In this document: in pieces, positions 6,980 to 15,705 of the stretch
Position numbering within the stretch: position 1 is the stretch's first letter
How the letters are laid out: every line of letters begins with the position of its first letter
Source of the DNA: Duncaniella sp.
GTDB lineage: Bacteria > Bacteroidota > Bacteroidia > Bacteroidales > Muribaculaceae
Reading direction: 5' to 3'
NCBI RefSeq assembly: GCF_029054785.1
Contig: NZ_JAIDEN010000103.1
Coordinates: 1 to 39,818 of the forward strand
DNA: 39,818 nt
Translations under genes and position numbers: made by a program
Notes under the pieces: generated by a model
The model's database searches: none
What the model was told of the DNA's origin: nothing
The model's input: the letters and a program-made list of their open reading frames with translations, nothing else

Positions 6980-8860
6980 ATGAACTTCGACTATGACGTC
7001 ATTGTCATCGGCGCCGGTCATGCCGGATGCGAGGCTGCTCACGCGGCTGCGCGTCTCGGTGTGTCGACCTTGCTGATGACAATCGACATGAACAAGATTG
7101 CCCAGATGAGCTGCAATCCGGCCGTAGGCGGAATTGCAAAAGGGCAGATAGTTAGGGAAATCGACGCTCTCGGCGGCATGATGGGTATCGTCACCGACGA
7201 AAGCGCCATACAGTTTCGTATGCTCAACCGCTCCAAAGGTCCTGCCGTCTGGAGTCCGCGTTCCCAGAGTGACCGCATGGAGTTTTCCCGCCTGTGGAGA
7301 AACATTCTTGAAAACACTCCCAATCTCTCGATCTGGCAGGATTCGGCCAACGGTCTGCTGATCGAAGACGGTCGTGTAGCAGGTGTCACAACCTGTCTCG
7401 GCGTCACATTCAAAGCCAAATGCGTAGTCCTGACAGCCGGAACATTCCTCAACGGACTCATGCACACAGGCCCCGTAAAGCTCCCCGGAGGACGCGTTTC
7501 AGAGCCTGCATCCTATGGGCTGACCGAACAGCTCAAAGAGCTTGGATTCGCCACAGACCGCATGAAAACGGGCACTCCTGTGCGCATCGATGGCCGCTCG
7601 GTGGACTGGAGTCTGACAAATCTTCAGGACGGAGACAACGATTTCCATAAGTTCAGCTATCTCCCCAACGTGCGCCGTAAGCTGCGTCAGCGCCCCTGCC
7701 ATACGGTCTACACCAACCCCGAAACCCACAGAATCCTGCGTGAAGGCTTGCCCTTCTCGCCCCTCTACAACGGCCAGATCCAAAGCATCGGACCCCGCTA
7801 CTGTCCCAGTATCGAGACCAAAATAGTGACCTTTGCCGACAAGGACGAACACCAGCTTTTCCTCGAACCGGAAGGCGAGGTGACCAACGAATACTATCTC
7901 AACGGTTTCTCCTCCTCGCTTCCGATCGACGTTCAGATCCGTGCGCTGGAGACCGTTCCGGCCTTGCGGAATGTCCACATTTTCCGCCCCGGCTATGCCA
8001 TCGAATATGACTTCTTTGACCCGACTCAGCTCTTCCACACCCTTGAGACGAAACTCATCTCAGGTCTCTATTTCGCCGGTCAGGTCAACGGTACGACGGG
8101 CTATGAGGAGGCTGCCGGACAAGGCCTGATCGCCGGAATCAATGCCGCTCTCAAGGTCAAAGGCGCCGAGCCTTTCACCCTTGCACGCGACGAGGCATAT
8201 ATCGGAGTGCTCATTGACGACCTTGTCACAAAGGGAGTGGACGAGCCATACCGAATGTTCACATCGCGCGCCGAATACCGCATCCTGCTGCGTCAGGATG
8301 ATGCCGACATGCGTCTGACTCCGCGTGGCCATGCCATAGGTCTTGCCTCTGACTATCGTTTCAATGAAATGGAAAGCAAGCGCCGTCAGCGCGACGCTCT
8401 GATCGACTTCTGCCGCGAGTTTTCAGTCCGTGCGGCCCTGATCAATCCCTATCTTGAAAGCCTCGGCGAGCAGCCCTTGAAGCAGGGTCTGAAGCTCTAT
8501 GATCTCATCCTGCGTCCGGGTCTGACAATCGAAATTCTCGCCAAAGGAATCGAGCCTTTCGCTGCCTATCTTGACGAAAACATCGAGGCCGTAAGGCGTG
8601 AGGAAATAGTCGAGGCTGCGGAAATCCTTATCAAATATCAGGGATATATCCAGCGCGAACAGCAGATCGCCGACAAGCTTCGCCGACTCGAAAATCTTAC
8701 CATCCGGGGTAAAATCGACTATGCCTCGCTGACCGCACTTTCAACAGAAGCCCGTCAGAAACTGGAGCGCATCAACCCTGAGACAATAGCCCAAGCTTCG
8801 CGCATTCCTGGCATCTCTCCGGCTGATATAAACATCCTTCTCTTGCTCATGGGACGATGA
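6980..8860 (+). CDS. mnmG: tRNA uridine-5-carboxymethylaminomethyl modification enzyme MnmG
   Basis: MnmG (GidA), with MnmE, installs cmnm5U or nm5U at the tRNA wobble position using FAD and methylene-THF. The 626-residue length is standard. The N-terminal FAD-binding motif is VIGAGHAGCE (G11, G13, G16), followed by CNPAVGGIAKGQ and the family-typical AGTFLNG, TGTPVRIDGRS, GYEEAAGQGL and TSRAEYR(I/L)LLR segments. The C-terminal helical MnmE/tRNA-binding region is intact. It starts directly after ybeY. A parS-like palindrome follows its stop by 8 bp. Confidence 0.98.
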   Translation: MNFDYDVIVIGAGHAGCEAAHAAARLGVSTLLMTIDMNKIAQMSCNPAVGGIAKGQIVREIDALGGMMGIVTDESAIQFRMLNRSKGPAVWSPRSQSDRMEFSRLWRNILENTPNLSIWQDSANGLLIEDGRVAGVTTCLGVTFKAKCVVLTAGTFLNGLMHTGPVKLPGGRVSEPASYGLTEQLKELGFATDRMKTGTPVRIDGRSVDWSLTNLQDGDNDFHKFSYLPNVRRKLRQRPCHTVYTNPETHRILREGLPFSPLYNGQIQSIGPRYCPSIETKIVTFADKDEHQLFLEPEGEVTNEYYLNGFSSSLPIDVQIRALETVPALRNVHIFRPGYAIEYDFFDPTQLFHTLETKLISGLYFAGQVNGTTGYEEAAGQGLIAGINAALKVKGAEPFTLARDEAYIGVLIDDLVTKGVDEPYRMFTSRAEYRILLRQDDADMRLTPRGHAIGLASDYRFNEMESKRRQRDALIDFCREFSVRAALINPYLESLGEQPLKQGLKLYDLILRPGLTIEILAKGIEPFAAYLDENIEAVRREEIVEAAEILIKYQGYIQREQQIADKLRRLENLTIRGKIDYASLTALSTEARQKLERINPETIAQASRIPGISPADINILLLLMGR

Positions 8861-8868
8861 AAAATCAT

Positions 8869-8884
8869 TGTTTCACGTGGAACA
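8869..8884. promoter_or_regulatory. parS-like ParB-binding site
   Basis: The 16-bp sequence TGTTTCACGTGGAACA matches the bacterial parS consensus (TGTTNCACGTGAAACA) in its reverse-complement form at every specified position. The palindrome extends to 20 bp (8867-8886) with a single imperfect pair. It lies in the 68-bp gap between mnmG and apt, outside coding sequence. parS sites bind ParB/Spo0J for chromosome segregation and cluster near the origin. I saw no other full copy in the window and no dnaA, parA or parB gene. Confidence 0.8.
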
Positions 8885-8928
8885 ATTTCACTAAAATGAA
8901 TCATAAATCCTAAACTCAAAAATACATC

Positions 8929-9447
8929 ATGGAATATCTGAAGCAACGTATACGCGACGTTTATGACTTCCCCAAAAAGGGTATCGTCTTCAAAGATCTT
9001 ACCACTCTGTTCAAGGATCCCCGCGGCCTGCACATCATCGGCTGGGACCTCTCTCAACTTTACCGCGACAAAGGTGTTACTAAAGTGGTAGGCATCGAAT
9101 CGCGCGGTTTCATCGGAGGTTCTATCCTTGCCTTCGAACTCGGCGCAGGCTTCGTGCCTGTCCGCAAGCCCGGCAAACTGCCTGCCGATACAATTCAGGC
9201 TTCCTATGATAAGGAGTATGGCAAAGACGTTATCGAGATCCACCGCGACGCTATCACCCCCGACGATATCGTGGTTCTTCATGATGACGTTCTTGCCACC
9301 GGAGGCACAATGGCTGCTGCCTACGAGCTTGTGAAATCAATGAACCCGAAGAAGATCTATGTCAACTTCATCATTGAGCTTTCCGCGCTCAACGGTCGTG
9401 CCAATCTCCCTGCCGACGCTGAAGTCACCTCGCTGATCACATATTGA
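8929..9447 (+). CDS. apt: Adenine phosphoribosyltransferase
   Basis: APRT salvages adenine with PRPP to give AMP. The 172-residue protein has the type I phosphoribosyltransferase fold with the PRPP-binding loop VVLHDDVLATGGT at about residues 115-127. The APRT-specific segments DFPKKGIVFKDLTTLF, GIESRGFIGGS and VPVRKPGKLP are all present. Length is normal. It follows mnmG by 68 bp (holding the parS-like site) and is closed by a strong terminator at 9463-9497. Confidence 0.97.
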   Translation: MEYLKQRIRDVYDFPKKGIVFKDLTTLFKDPRGLHIIGWDLSQLYRDKGVTKVVGIESRGFIGGSILAFELGAGFVPVRKPGKLPADTIQASYDKEYGKDVIEIHRDAITPDDIVVLHDDVLATGGTMAAAYELVKSMNPKKIYVNFIIELSALNGRANLPADAEVTSLITY

Positions 9448-9462
9448 AATAATCACATATTG

Positions 9463-9497
9463 AAATAGAGTGTGTATAGCAAACACACTCTATTTTT
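9463..9497 (+). terminator. Rho-independent terminator after apt
   Basis: A perfect 12-bp stem (9463-9474 with 9484-9495) with a 9-nt loop is followed by a T run. The apt stop is 16 bp upstream. It separates apt from uvrC. Confidence 0.85.
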
Positions 9498-9514
9498 AAA
9501 CCCCGTATTGTTCA

Positions 9515-11326
9515 TTGGCCAGACACAAGAAATCGGCCTCTCTGACCGAGAAAATATCAATCCTTCCCGATACCCCCGGCGTCTATATGTATTATGACGC
9601 CGAGGGTACGGTGATTTATGTCGGAAAGGCCAAGAATCTCAAACGCCGCGTCAGCTCATATTTCAACCGCACTCATGACAGTCTCCGCACTAATCTGCTG
9701 GTGCGCGCGATCACCGACATGAGCTATATCGTTGTGCCTACCGAGCAGGATGCGCTCAACCTCGAAGCCTCCATGATCAAGGAGTATCAGCCGCGCTACA
9801 ATGTGTTGCTGAAGGACGACAAATCCTATCCCTGGATCGTGGTGACCAATGAACCTTATCCGCGCGTTTTCATGACCCGCCAGCGCATAAAGGACGGGTC
9901 GAAATACTATGGTCCCTACACCGACACCGGCAGCGCGCGGGCCACTCTCGATCTGCTGAAAAAGCTCTACTGCATCCGCTCGTGCCGTCAGCCGATGACT
10001 CTCGAATGGGTCCGTGCCGGGAAAGGACGCCTCTGTCTGGACTATCATCTCAAGCGCTGCAAAGGCTGCTGCACAGGGCTGGTTTCTTCCGAGGACTATT
10101 GCCGCGACATCGACAAAGTGCGCGCGATTCTGCGCGGCGACATAGGCGAGCTTCTGACCTATCTGCGCGGTGAGATGGAGAAACTTTCCCTCGAATTGCG
10201 TTTCGAGGAGGCTCAGGAACTCAAGGAGCAGTATGACCTGATCAGCCGCTATCAGGCCAAGAGTGTCATCGTCTCGCAGACCATCGAGGATATCGACGTG
10301 TTCGGCATTGACGATGAAGACAGCGATGTCTACATAAATTATATGCACATCCGCCACGGGGCTGTCGTGAAGTCTGTGACCCTTGAATTCAAGCGCCGTC
10401 TCGACGAGTCAAAGGCGCAGCTTTTGGGCTATGCCATGTCGGAGATCGCCGAGAGCCTTGGGGTTGTTTTCCGGGATGTCATCGTGGCTGAGGAGCCGGA
10501 TGTGGAGATGCCTGATGTGCGCTTTATCATACCTCAGCGCGGCGACAAGGCCAAGCTCCTCGAAGTCTCGCGGAAGAATGCCCGCCAGCATCGGATCGAC
10601 CGCATAAAGACAATGGAGAAGCGCAATCCGGAGACCCGCACCGACAGGATTCTGAAACGCATGCAGTCCGATTTTCATCTTTCGGAACTTCCGCACCACA
10701 TAGAATGTTTCGACAATTCGAACATCCAGGGCACGAATCCAGTCGCCTCCTGTGTGGTCTTCAAGGATGCCCGTCCGAGCAAGAAAGACTACCGTCATTT
10801 CAACATCCGGACCGTGGTCGGCCCTGACGATTTCGCCTCCATGAAGGAGGTGCTGACACGCCGCTACACCCGCCTTGTCAACGAGGGTCAGGAGCTGCCT
10901 CAGCTCATTGTTGTCGACGGCGGCAAGGGGCAGCTTTCGGCTGCTGTCGAGGCTCTGGACGATATGGGTCTGCGGGGACGGATCGCCGTCGTTGGCATTG
11001 CCAAGAGACTTGAGGAAATCTATTTTCCGGGTGACAGCATTCCGCTTTATATCGACAAAAACAGCGAGACTCTGCGCGTGGTCCAGCACCTGCGCGACGA
11101 GGCCCACCGCTTCGGCATCACCCACCATCGCGACCGCCGCAGCAAGTCGCAGGCCGTATCCGAACTCGACGGTATCAAGGGTGTCGGCGAGAAAACCCGC
11201 ACTGCTTTGCTGACCCATTTCAAGAGCGTCAAACGTCTGCGCGAAGCCGACATCGACGCCATAGCCGAGATTGTCGGACCCTCCAAAGCCTCGGTCATCT
11301 TCGCCGCGCTCCACGCTGAAGACTGA
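9515..11326 (+). CDS. uvrC: UvrABC system subunit C (excinuclease)
   Basis: UvrC makes the dual incisions in nucleotide excision repair. The 603-residue protein has an N-terminal GIY-YIG nuclease domain (GVY at 22-24, YVGKAK at 35-40), a UVR motif region around residues 205-235, the RNase H-like second nuclease region (ECFDNSNIQGTNPVAS and the IVVDGGKGQLSAA segment), and C-terminal helix-hairpin-helix repeats (LDGIKGVGEKTRTALL). The start is a TTG at 9515: no ATG fits, and the encoded N-terminus aligns with the usual distance to PGVY. The start lies 18 bp after the apt terminator, and no clear promoter is visible in that gap. Confidence 0.96.
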   Translation: MARHKKSASLTEKISILPDTPGVYMYYDAEGTVIYVGKAKNLKRRVSSYFNRTHDSLRTNLLVRAITDMSYIVVPTEQDALNLEASMIKEYQPRYNVLLKDDKSYPWIVVTNEPYPRVFMTRQRIKDGSKYYGPYTDTGSARATLDLLKKLYCIRSCRQPMTLEWVRAGKGRLCLDYHLKRCKGCCTGLVSSEDYCRDIDKVRAILRGDIGELLTYLRGEMEKLSLELRFEEAQELKEQYDLISRYQAKSVIVSQTIEDIDVFGIDDEDSDVYINYMHIRHGAVVKSVTLEFKRRLDESKAQLLGYAMSEIAESLGVVFRDVIVAEEPDVEMPDVRFIIPQRGDKAKLLEVSRKNARQHRIDRIKTMEKRNPETRTDRILKRMQSDFHLSELPHHIECFDNSNIQGTNPVASCVVFKDARPSKKDYRHFNIRTVVGPDDFASMKEVLTRRYTRLVNEGQELPQLIVVDGGKGQLSAAVEALDDMGLRGRIAVVGIAKRLEEIYFPGDSIPLYIDKNSETLRVVQHLRDEAHRFGITHHRDRRSKSQAVSELDGIKGVGEKTRTALLTHFKSVKRLREADIDAIAEIVGPSKASVIFAALHAED

Positions 11327-11392
11327 TCGTCGGGGCGAAAATTTTTTTGCCCATCTCCGCATTATCGCACCTTTTTCCACCCTCCACGGACT

Positions 11393-11400
11393 TATCTTTG
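11393..11400 (+). promoter_or_regulatory. -7 box upstream of the holin-like gene
   Basis: TATCTTTG matches the -7 consensus and gives a leader of about 55 nt before the ATG at 11460. A T-rich stretch near 11371-11375 could be a poor -33 element. Confidence 0.4.
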
Positions 11401-11459
11401 CATTGTCATCATCCCCCGGCTTAAACCATCATCACCCCCAACTTAAACCGACATTGCAA

Positions 11460-11888
11460 ATGAATCTCACACGCATCTTTCCGATCCTTCTGCTTCTGAG
11501 TGTGGAATACTCCGGAGTCTTCATCGCAGTGATAGCCGACCTCGTCAGCGGACTGCGCAAATCACGTTCGCGAGGCGAGAAATGCACCTCCTTCGGACTG
11601 CGCCGCTCGGTCGACAAACTCCTGCGTTACTATCTCGTCCTGATGGCCCTCTCGCTGGTCGATTTCATGGCCATCGCAGCCTTTATTCTGCTCAAGGACT
11701 CAGGCTCAATATCCATCCCCGAATTTCCCTTTCTCACCACCTTCAGCGCCCTCTCCCTGGCCCTGATTGAAGTAAAAAGCATCTGCGAAAAAGCCGAAGA
11801 CAAAGGCGACCTGCGCAGTGCCGCCAAGCTCCTTTCCGACCTCCTCAGCCGCATCCCCGCCGGGCTCCTCAACCGCCTCGGAAGATAA
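11460..11888 (+). CDS. Phage holin-family-like small membrane protein
   Basis: The 142-residue protein has an N-terminal hydrophobic segment, the pattern VFIAVIADLVSG followed by a basic stretch (LRKSRSRGEKC), then two further hydrophobic helices (YYLVLMALSLVDFMAIAAFILL and the region near FPFLTTFSALSLALIEV). This layout resembles the holin family in which a DxxxG turn separates TM1 from a basic loop. No endolysin, tail or other phage gene is nearby, so it may be a domesticated or housekeeping membrane protein. The frame is open from 11271, but the earlier part overlaps uvrC and is not protein-like; the ATG at 11460 fits the -7 box. Assignment is by pattern only. Confidence 0.6.
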   Translation: MNLTRIFPILLLLSVEYSGVFIAVIADLVSGLRKSRSRGEKCTSFGLRRSVDKLLRYYLVLMALSLVDFMAIAAFILLKDSGSISIPEFPFLTTFSALSLALIEVKSICEKAEDKGDLRSAAKLLSDLLSRIPAGLLNRLGR

Positions 11889-11925
11889 GGGTCAGGCATC
11901 TAAAAACAGACCGATTGGCCTCTGG

Positions 11926-12085
11926 TCTAATTGGTCTAATTGGCCTAATTAGACTAATTGGCCCAATTGGACTAATCCCCAAAACTCCCAGCTCTCCCAA
12001 AACTCCCAGCTCTCCCAAAACTCCCAGTTCTCCCAGTTCTCCCAAAACTCAAAAAAAGTTCCCAGCTCTCTCAAAACTCCCGGTC
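11926..12085. repeat. Low-complexity intergenic repeats (AATTGG-type and CCCAGCTCTCCC-type)
   Basis: Positions 11926-11980 are imperfect tandem copies of a short AATTGG(T/A/C)CTAATTGG pattern; 11981-12085 are imperfect copies of an 18-bp unit containing CCCAGCTCTCCCAAAACT. The first pattern recurs at 15651-15688. A reading frame crosses both (translating to Ile/Gly/Leu and then Pro/Ser-rich repeats), but it is a by-product of the repeat. Confidence 0.8.
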
Positions 12086-12154
12086 CTCCCAACCCCTCTC
12101 AAAAAAACTAAAACTTTCGTTTTCTTTCCCTGAAAGCCCCTCTCAGGAGCTCCC

Positions 12155-12919
12155 TCATTCCCGGCAATTGGCTCTGATAATCTCCATGAGGCTGACCTCC
12201 GGATTTCGGAAGCAGAAACGGCTTTTCTCCTTGTGGTATCTGATCGCCCCTTGCGGGCAATTATGATAACAGCCCGTGCACTTCATGCAATTTCCAAGCC
12301 ACTCAGGGCGCCCGTCGGCAAGCCTGACATTTCCCATCGGGCATACCTTCACGCAGCTTCCGCAGCCGTTGCAGCGCTCGCTCTCCACCCGGAATCCACT
12401 GTCGAATTTACAGCCCTGAGGCATCAGCTCTTCAAACAGCCCCACTATCCGGTCTGCGAAGCCCGGCTTTTCAATAAATTTTTTTCGTAGTCTGACATCC
12501 CCCGCAATGGTCTCCATCTGCGCGGGGATTTTTTTGCGTTTTGTAGTTCTGACCTGCTTCTCGACATTGACTATCGTGAAATTGTTGTCGACCATTTTGA
12601 TGGTGCGTATATAGTCGAAGCAGATACCGTTGCTCTCCCCCAGGCGGCGTATATGGAGCGCCGCACGGCCCGCGATTTCTCCGTAGGTCAACACGGCGAA
12701 AATATACGGCGCGTCAATTTTGATGCGCCCCATTAATCTGACAAACAGATCCGGAATCTGGCCGAAATAGACAGGCATCACAAAGCCCACCCCATCGGGA
12801 TCGCTCAGCTCGATCGGACCCTCCTGGGCTGAAAGCCAGGCCGCGCTGACACATTTGTCGGAAATTCTCTTCGCAACCGCCAGTGAATTGCCGGTCGCCG
12901 TGAAATAGATGACAGTCAT
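12155..12919 (-). CDS. EFR1-type flavodoxin/ferredoxin fusion protein
   Basis: The 254-residue protein joins an N-terminal flavodoxin-like domain (FMN phosphate loop TATGNS at 7-12; VMPVYFGQIP) to a C-terminal two-cluster 4Fe-4S ferredoxin with motifs CNGCGSCVKVCP and CMKCTGCYHNCP. This architecture is that of the EFR1 family in anaerobes, which probably moves electrons between reduced carriers and unknown partners. The partner is not identifiable: neighbours are a repeat stretch and a divergently transcribed MFS gene. It suggests an anaerobic lifestyle. Confidence 0.9.
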   Translation of the reverse strand: MTVIYFTATGNSLAVAKRISDKCVSAAWLSAQEGPIELSDPDGVGFVMPVYFGQIPDLFVRLMGRIKIDAPYIFAVLTYGEIAGRAALHIRRLGESNGICFDYIRTIKMVDNNFTIVNVEKQVRTTKRKKIPAQMETIAGDVRLRKKFIEKPGFADRIVGLFEELMPQGCKFDSGFRVESERCNGCGSCVKVCPMGNVRLADGRPEWLGNCMKCTGCYHNCPQGAIRYHKEKSRFCFRNPEVSLMEIIRANCRE

Positions 12920-12983
12920 AGTGAAATTTATGTCGTTAAGAGTTACTTATTACAGTGACTTTTCACAAAAGTAGCAATAAAAA

Positions 12984-13014
12984 TTGGTCTCCTACCGGAT
13001 TTTAGCTAATTTTG
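12984..13014 (+). promoter_or_regulatory. Promoter of the MFS exporter gene
   Basis: TTG (12984-12986), a 20-nt spacer and TAATTTTG (13007-13014) match the Bacteroidota consensus. It gives a leader of about 60 nt before the ATG at 13080. A reverse-strand TACTTTTG (12966-12973) could be the -7 box of the divergent EFR1 gene, so the 160-bp gap probably holds divergent promoters. Confidence 0.6.
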
Positions 13015-13079
13015 CACCCTCAAAACCCGATCTGTTGACGCATAGTGTTGGTTTACAATAATTTATTAAGCCTATTAGT

Positions 13080-14234
13080 ATGAAATGGATGCCTCTGATC
13101 CTGCTTACCGTCGCCGGATTCACATTCAACACCTCCGAGATTACCCCGATCGGACTTCTCAGCGACATTGCCGGTGACTTCGGTGTGACCGAAGCCCGCG
13201 CCGGATTGCTCATCTCGATCTACGCCTGGGTTGTGGCCCTCCTCTCCATGCCGCTGATGCTCTGGTGTGCGCGCATGGACTTCCGCCGTCTGCTTCTGAT
13301 AATTGTCGGAGTGTTTTTCGTAAGCCATATCGGCTCCGTGCTCTCCACCGGCTACTGGTCCTTGCTCGCCTCCCGAATCGGCGTAGCCTGCGCCCACTCC
13401 CTCTTCTGGTCGATCGCTCCTCCGATGGCCGTCGCCGTCACTCCCGACGGGAAACGCTCCACGGCCCTCAGCGCCCTCGTCGCCGGCGGAGGCATAGCCC
13501 TTGTCGCCGGTCTCCCCCTCGGACGTATGCTCGGCCTTCTTGCCGGATGGCGTGTGACCTTCGGCGCCCTCGGCCTTCTCTCAGGTCTGATCCTCGTCGG
13601 ACTCTTCCGCTACTTCCCCCGCCTCCCCCGCAGCGGTGAGGGCGAATCGCGCCGCAAGATGTTTCGCGATGTCATCACCTCGCGTCCGCTGCTCATGATC
13701 TATTTCATCACCGCTGTCATCGTGACCGGCCACTACACCGGTTACAGCTATGTCGAGCCTTTCATGGACAGCGTGGTCCACATGGAGGCGAAAGCGATCA
13801 CTCTGACGCTCGCTCTCTTCGGAGTGGCCGGTCTTCTCGGCAGCGCTCTGATGACTCGCTATTTTCCCCGCTATCCCCGCCGCATCATTTCTCTGGCTTG
13901 TCTCGGCATGCCGCTCATGCTTCTTCTGCTTCTCCCGGTTGCCTCGCTCTCGGTCTGGCTTGTCGCAGTGCTCTGCATCTTTTGGGGGCTGTCGATCACA
14001 GTCTACAATATCGCCTTCCAGAACGAGATCATCGTCCTCGCTCCCCACAATTCGGCGGTCGCCATGAGTCTCTACTCCGGAATCTTCAATCTCGGCATCG
14101 GCGGAGGCGCCTTTGTAGGCGGCATTGTCTGCAACCACGGAATGATGGCCGATATAGGTTTTGTAGGCGGTTCTATCGCGCTCGTCGCTGCGATCTACGC
14201 AATCTTCCGTTATTTGCCTTTGCGTAGATTTTAG
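13080..14234 (+). CDS. MFS transporter, SotB/AraJ-like efflux type
   Basis: The 384-residue protein is almost entirely hydrophobic with about 12 predicted TM helices in two halves joined by a basic loop around residues 180-200 (RLPRSGEGESRRKMF). The N-terminus (FNTSEITPIGLLSDIAGDFGVTEARAGLLIS) is close to the sugar-efflux subgroup SotB/AraJ of the drug:H+ antiporter branch. The substrate is not predictable. It is monocistronic with its own promoter, divergent from the EFR1-type gene and convergent with DUF2851 (68-bp gap). Confidence 0.88.
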   Translation: MKWMPLILLTVAGFTFNTSEITPIGLLSDIAGDFGVTEARAGLLISIYAWVVALLSMPLMLWCARMDFRRLLLIIVGVFFVSHIGSVLSTGYWSLLASRIGVACAHSLFWSIAPPMAVAVTPDGKRSTALSALVAGGGIALVAGLPLGRMLGLLAGWRVTFGALGLLSGLILVGLFRYFPRLPRSGEGESRRKMFRDVITSRPLLMIYFITAVIVTGHYTGYSYVEPFMDSVVHMEAKAITLTLALFGVAGLLGSALMTRYFPRYPRRIISLACLGMPLMLLLLLPVASLSVWLVAVLCIFWGLSITVYNIAFQNEIIVLAPHNSAVAMSLYSGIFNLGIGGGAFVGGIVCNHGMMADIGFVGGSIALVAAIYAIFRYLPLRRF

Positions 14235-14302
14235 GCCCGTTTCCGTGGCTTTTTCTTTCGGGTTTTTCTGATGATGTCCGGATGAGGGGCCGAAAACGCT
14301 CC

Positions 14303-15589
14303 TCAGCGGCTTCGCCGGGCCTTTGAGGCAAGCAGCGTGTGGCCGAGCCGGCAGTAGAGACATTTCCGCTGCTCGCAGTAGCATCGGCGCAGCTGGATGA
14401 GCGCCTGTGACGTGAAAGCGTCCTTGCATCCGATTCCGGCGCCGGTGAAGAGGCTGACGATCGAGTTGTTTTCCGACGGCAGTTGCTGAAGCCACTCCAT
14501 TGCCCGCAGCCCCATCTCCTCGTCGCCGTGCATTTCCCCGTAGGCCATCATCAGCGGAATGGCCACATTGATGATCAGGATATCGGCCGAACTTTTGCTC
14601 AGGGTCTCGAAGCTGCGTTCGCTTCCGGGACCGAAGGTGAAGTGTGAGGCCCAGTAGCCGTTCAGCGGCTGACGGAACAGCCCGCGCACTTCCTCGACGC
14701 TCGCGGCCTGGATGATTCTGCGCACCAGTCTGAAGTCCGAGGCCACGAGCTGCGCCAGAAGGGCTATGCGACGGTGTGGGAAATTGTGAGGCCTCATCCT
14801 TGCCATTTTCCATCCTAAGGGCTGCAAGGGTCGCAGCGAGAATTTGTGGGCGAAAAAGCGGTGTTCCCTGATCAGCTGTCCGACGTATGGATCAGCTTTC
14901 GGCGCATTGTCCAGAAAACCGCCCTGCCCGAAAAACAGAGCCTCGATGGCCAGCGGCGAATCGCTGTGCTTGCGCAGGAAATGCAGTGGCAGCGACATGG
15001 CCAGGCGCTCCATCGGCTCGGAATTGGTGCTGAATCCGAGAGCGCGGGCCAGGACCACGTAGCATGTCTGTTCCCAGTCGCCGGTATATTGCCTGAGCAG
15101 TTCTTCGACCCGTCCGGTTTTGGAGTAGACTCTTTCATAGGCGAGCGCCGTCAGCCAGTCGGTGCGGCGCAGGGAGTCCATAGTCTTTATTTCGCCTGCG
15201 CAAGGCAGGTCGATGTCCGCGCGGTCCACAAGCTCGTGGTAGCGCACATGGAACTCAGGCTCGCATCTCATCACCATCTGCGGGATCACTTCGCCGTTGT
15301 GGCGCCTGATCGCCGTGTCGTCGCGGTCCACCACATGGAGCACCACCGAATTGTATGCACTGTCCGCATCGTGGCGGTGGCGGTGCCAGTCGCTTGCCCT
15401 GACATGGATCTCGACATCACCGGCCCACATCGCGTCGCCCAGTTTTATTTTGGCATTGAAAAAGTCAGGCCCCGCATCGGTATTGAGCCGACCGGGGTCT
15501 ATGACGGTGACTTTGCGCCCGTCCACAGTGACCATGTCCGTCTGTTCCAGCAGGCGGTGTTGCCACACATATTGCATCAGGCGTTCCAT
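14303..15589 (-). CDS. DUF2851 family protein
   Basis: The frame is open from 15655 (TTG), but the homologous N-terminus as I know it from Bacteroides is M-E-x-L-x-x-Y-V-W, which fixes the start at the ATG at 15589 (428 residues) and leaves out a stretch encoded partly by repeat sequence. The conserved core is DAGPDFFNAKIKLGDAMWAGDVEIH (D42, E60, H62 in this numbering), spaced like a PD-(D/E)xK nuclease active site, and there is a C-terminal cysteine group C388, C403, C405, C410, C413. The function is unknown; a nuclease role is my inference only. It is last in the likely run pfkB-like/TPR/ribH/DUF2851, 116 bp from ribH. Confidence 0.85.
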   Translation of the reverse strand: MERLMQYVWQHRLLEQTDMVTVDGRKVTVIDPGRLNTDAGPDFFNAKIKLGDAMWAGDVEIHVRASDWHRHRHDADSAYNSVVLHVVDRDDTAIRRHNGEVIPQMVMRCEPEFHVRYHELVDRADIDLPCAGEIKTMDSLRRTDWLTALAYERVYSKTGRVEELLRQYTGDWEQTCYVVLARALGFSTNSEPMERLAMSLPLHFLRKHSDSPLAIEALFFGQGGFLDNAPKADPYVGQLIREHRFFAHKFSLRPLQPLGWKMARMRPHNFPHRRIALLAQLVASDFRLVRRIIQAASVEEVRGLFRQPLNGYWASHFTFGPGSERSFETLSKSSADILIINVAIPLMMAYGEMHGDEEMGLRAMEWLQQLPSENNSIVSLFTGAGIGCKDAFTSQALIQLRRCYCEQRKCLYCRLGHTLLASKARRSR

Positions 15590-15650
15590 CAATGCAGAGA
15601 GTTGAGAGAGGTTGGGGAAAGAGGATTTAAAAAGTTGTTCAGGCTCATAA

Positions 15651-15688
15651 TCCAATTAGACTAATTGGACTAATCGGACCAATTGAGA
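15651..15688. repeat. Short AATTGG-type repeat between ribH and DUF2851
   Basis: Imperfect tandem repeats of the AATTGGACTAAT pattern, the same as at 11926-11980, fill part of the gap between the ribH stop (15706) and the DUF2851 start (15589). They lie within the presumed transcript. Confidence 0.7.
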
Positions 15689-15705
15689 TCTTGCTGTGCC
15701 GGGCC

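Noticed and set aside
10409..11380. 323-codon reverse-strand open frame inside uvrC
   Set aside because: Antisense to a complete uvrC.
11915..12133. 72-codon frame of Ile/Gly/Leu then Pro/Ser repeats
   Set aside because: It is a translation of intergenic repeats; no start context and no family.
13581..14813. 410-codon reverse-strand open frame across the MFS and DUF2851 genes
   Set aside because: Charged low-complexity translation antisense to the MFS gene and then out of frame with DUF2851; no protein-like pattern.
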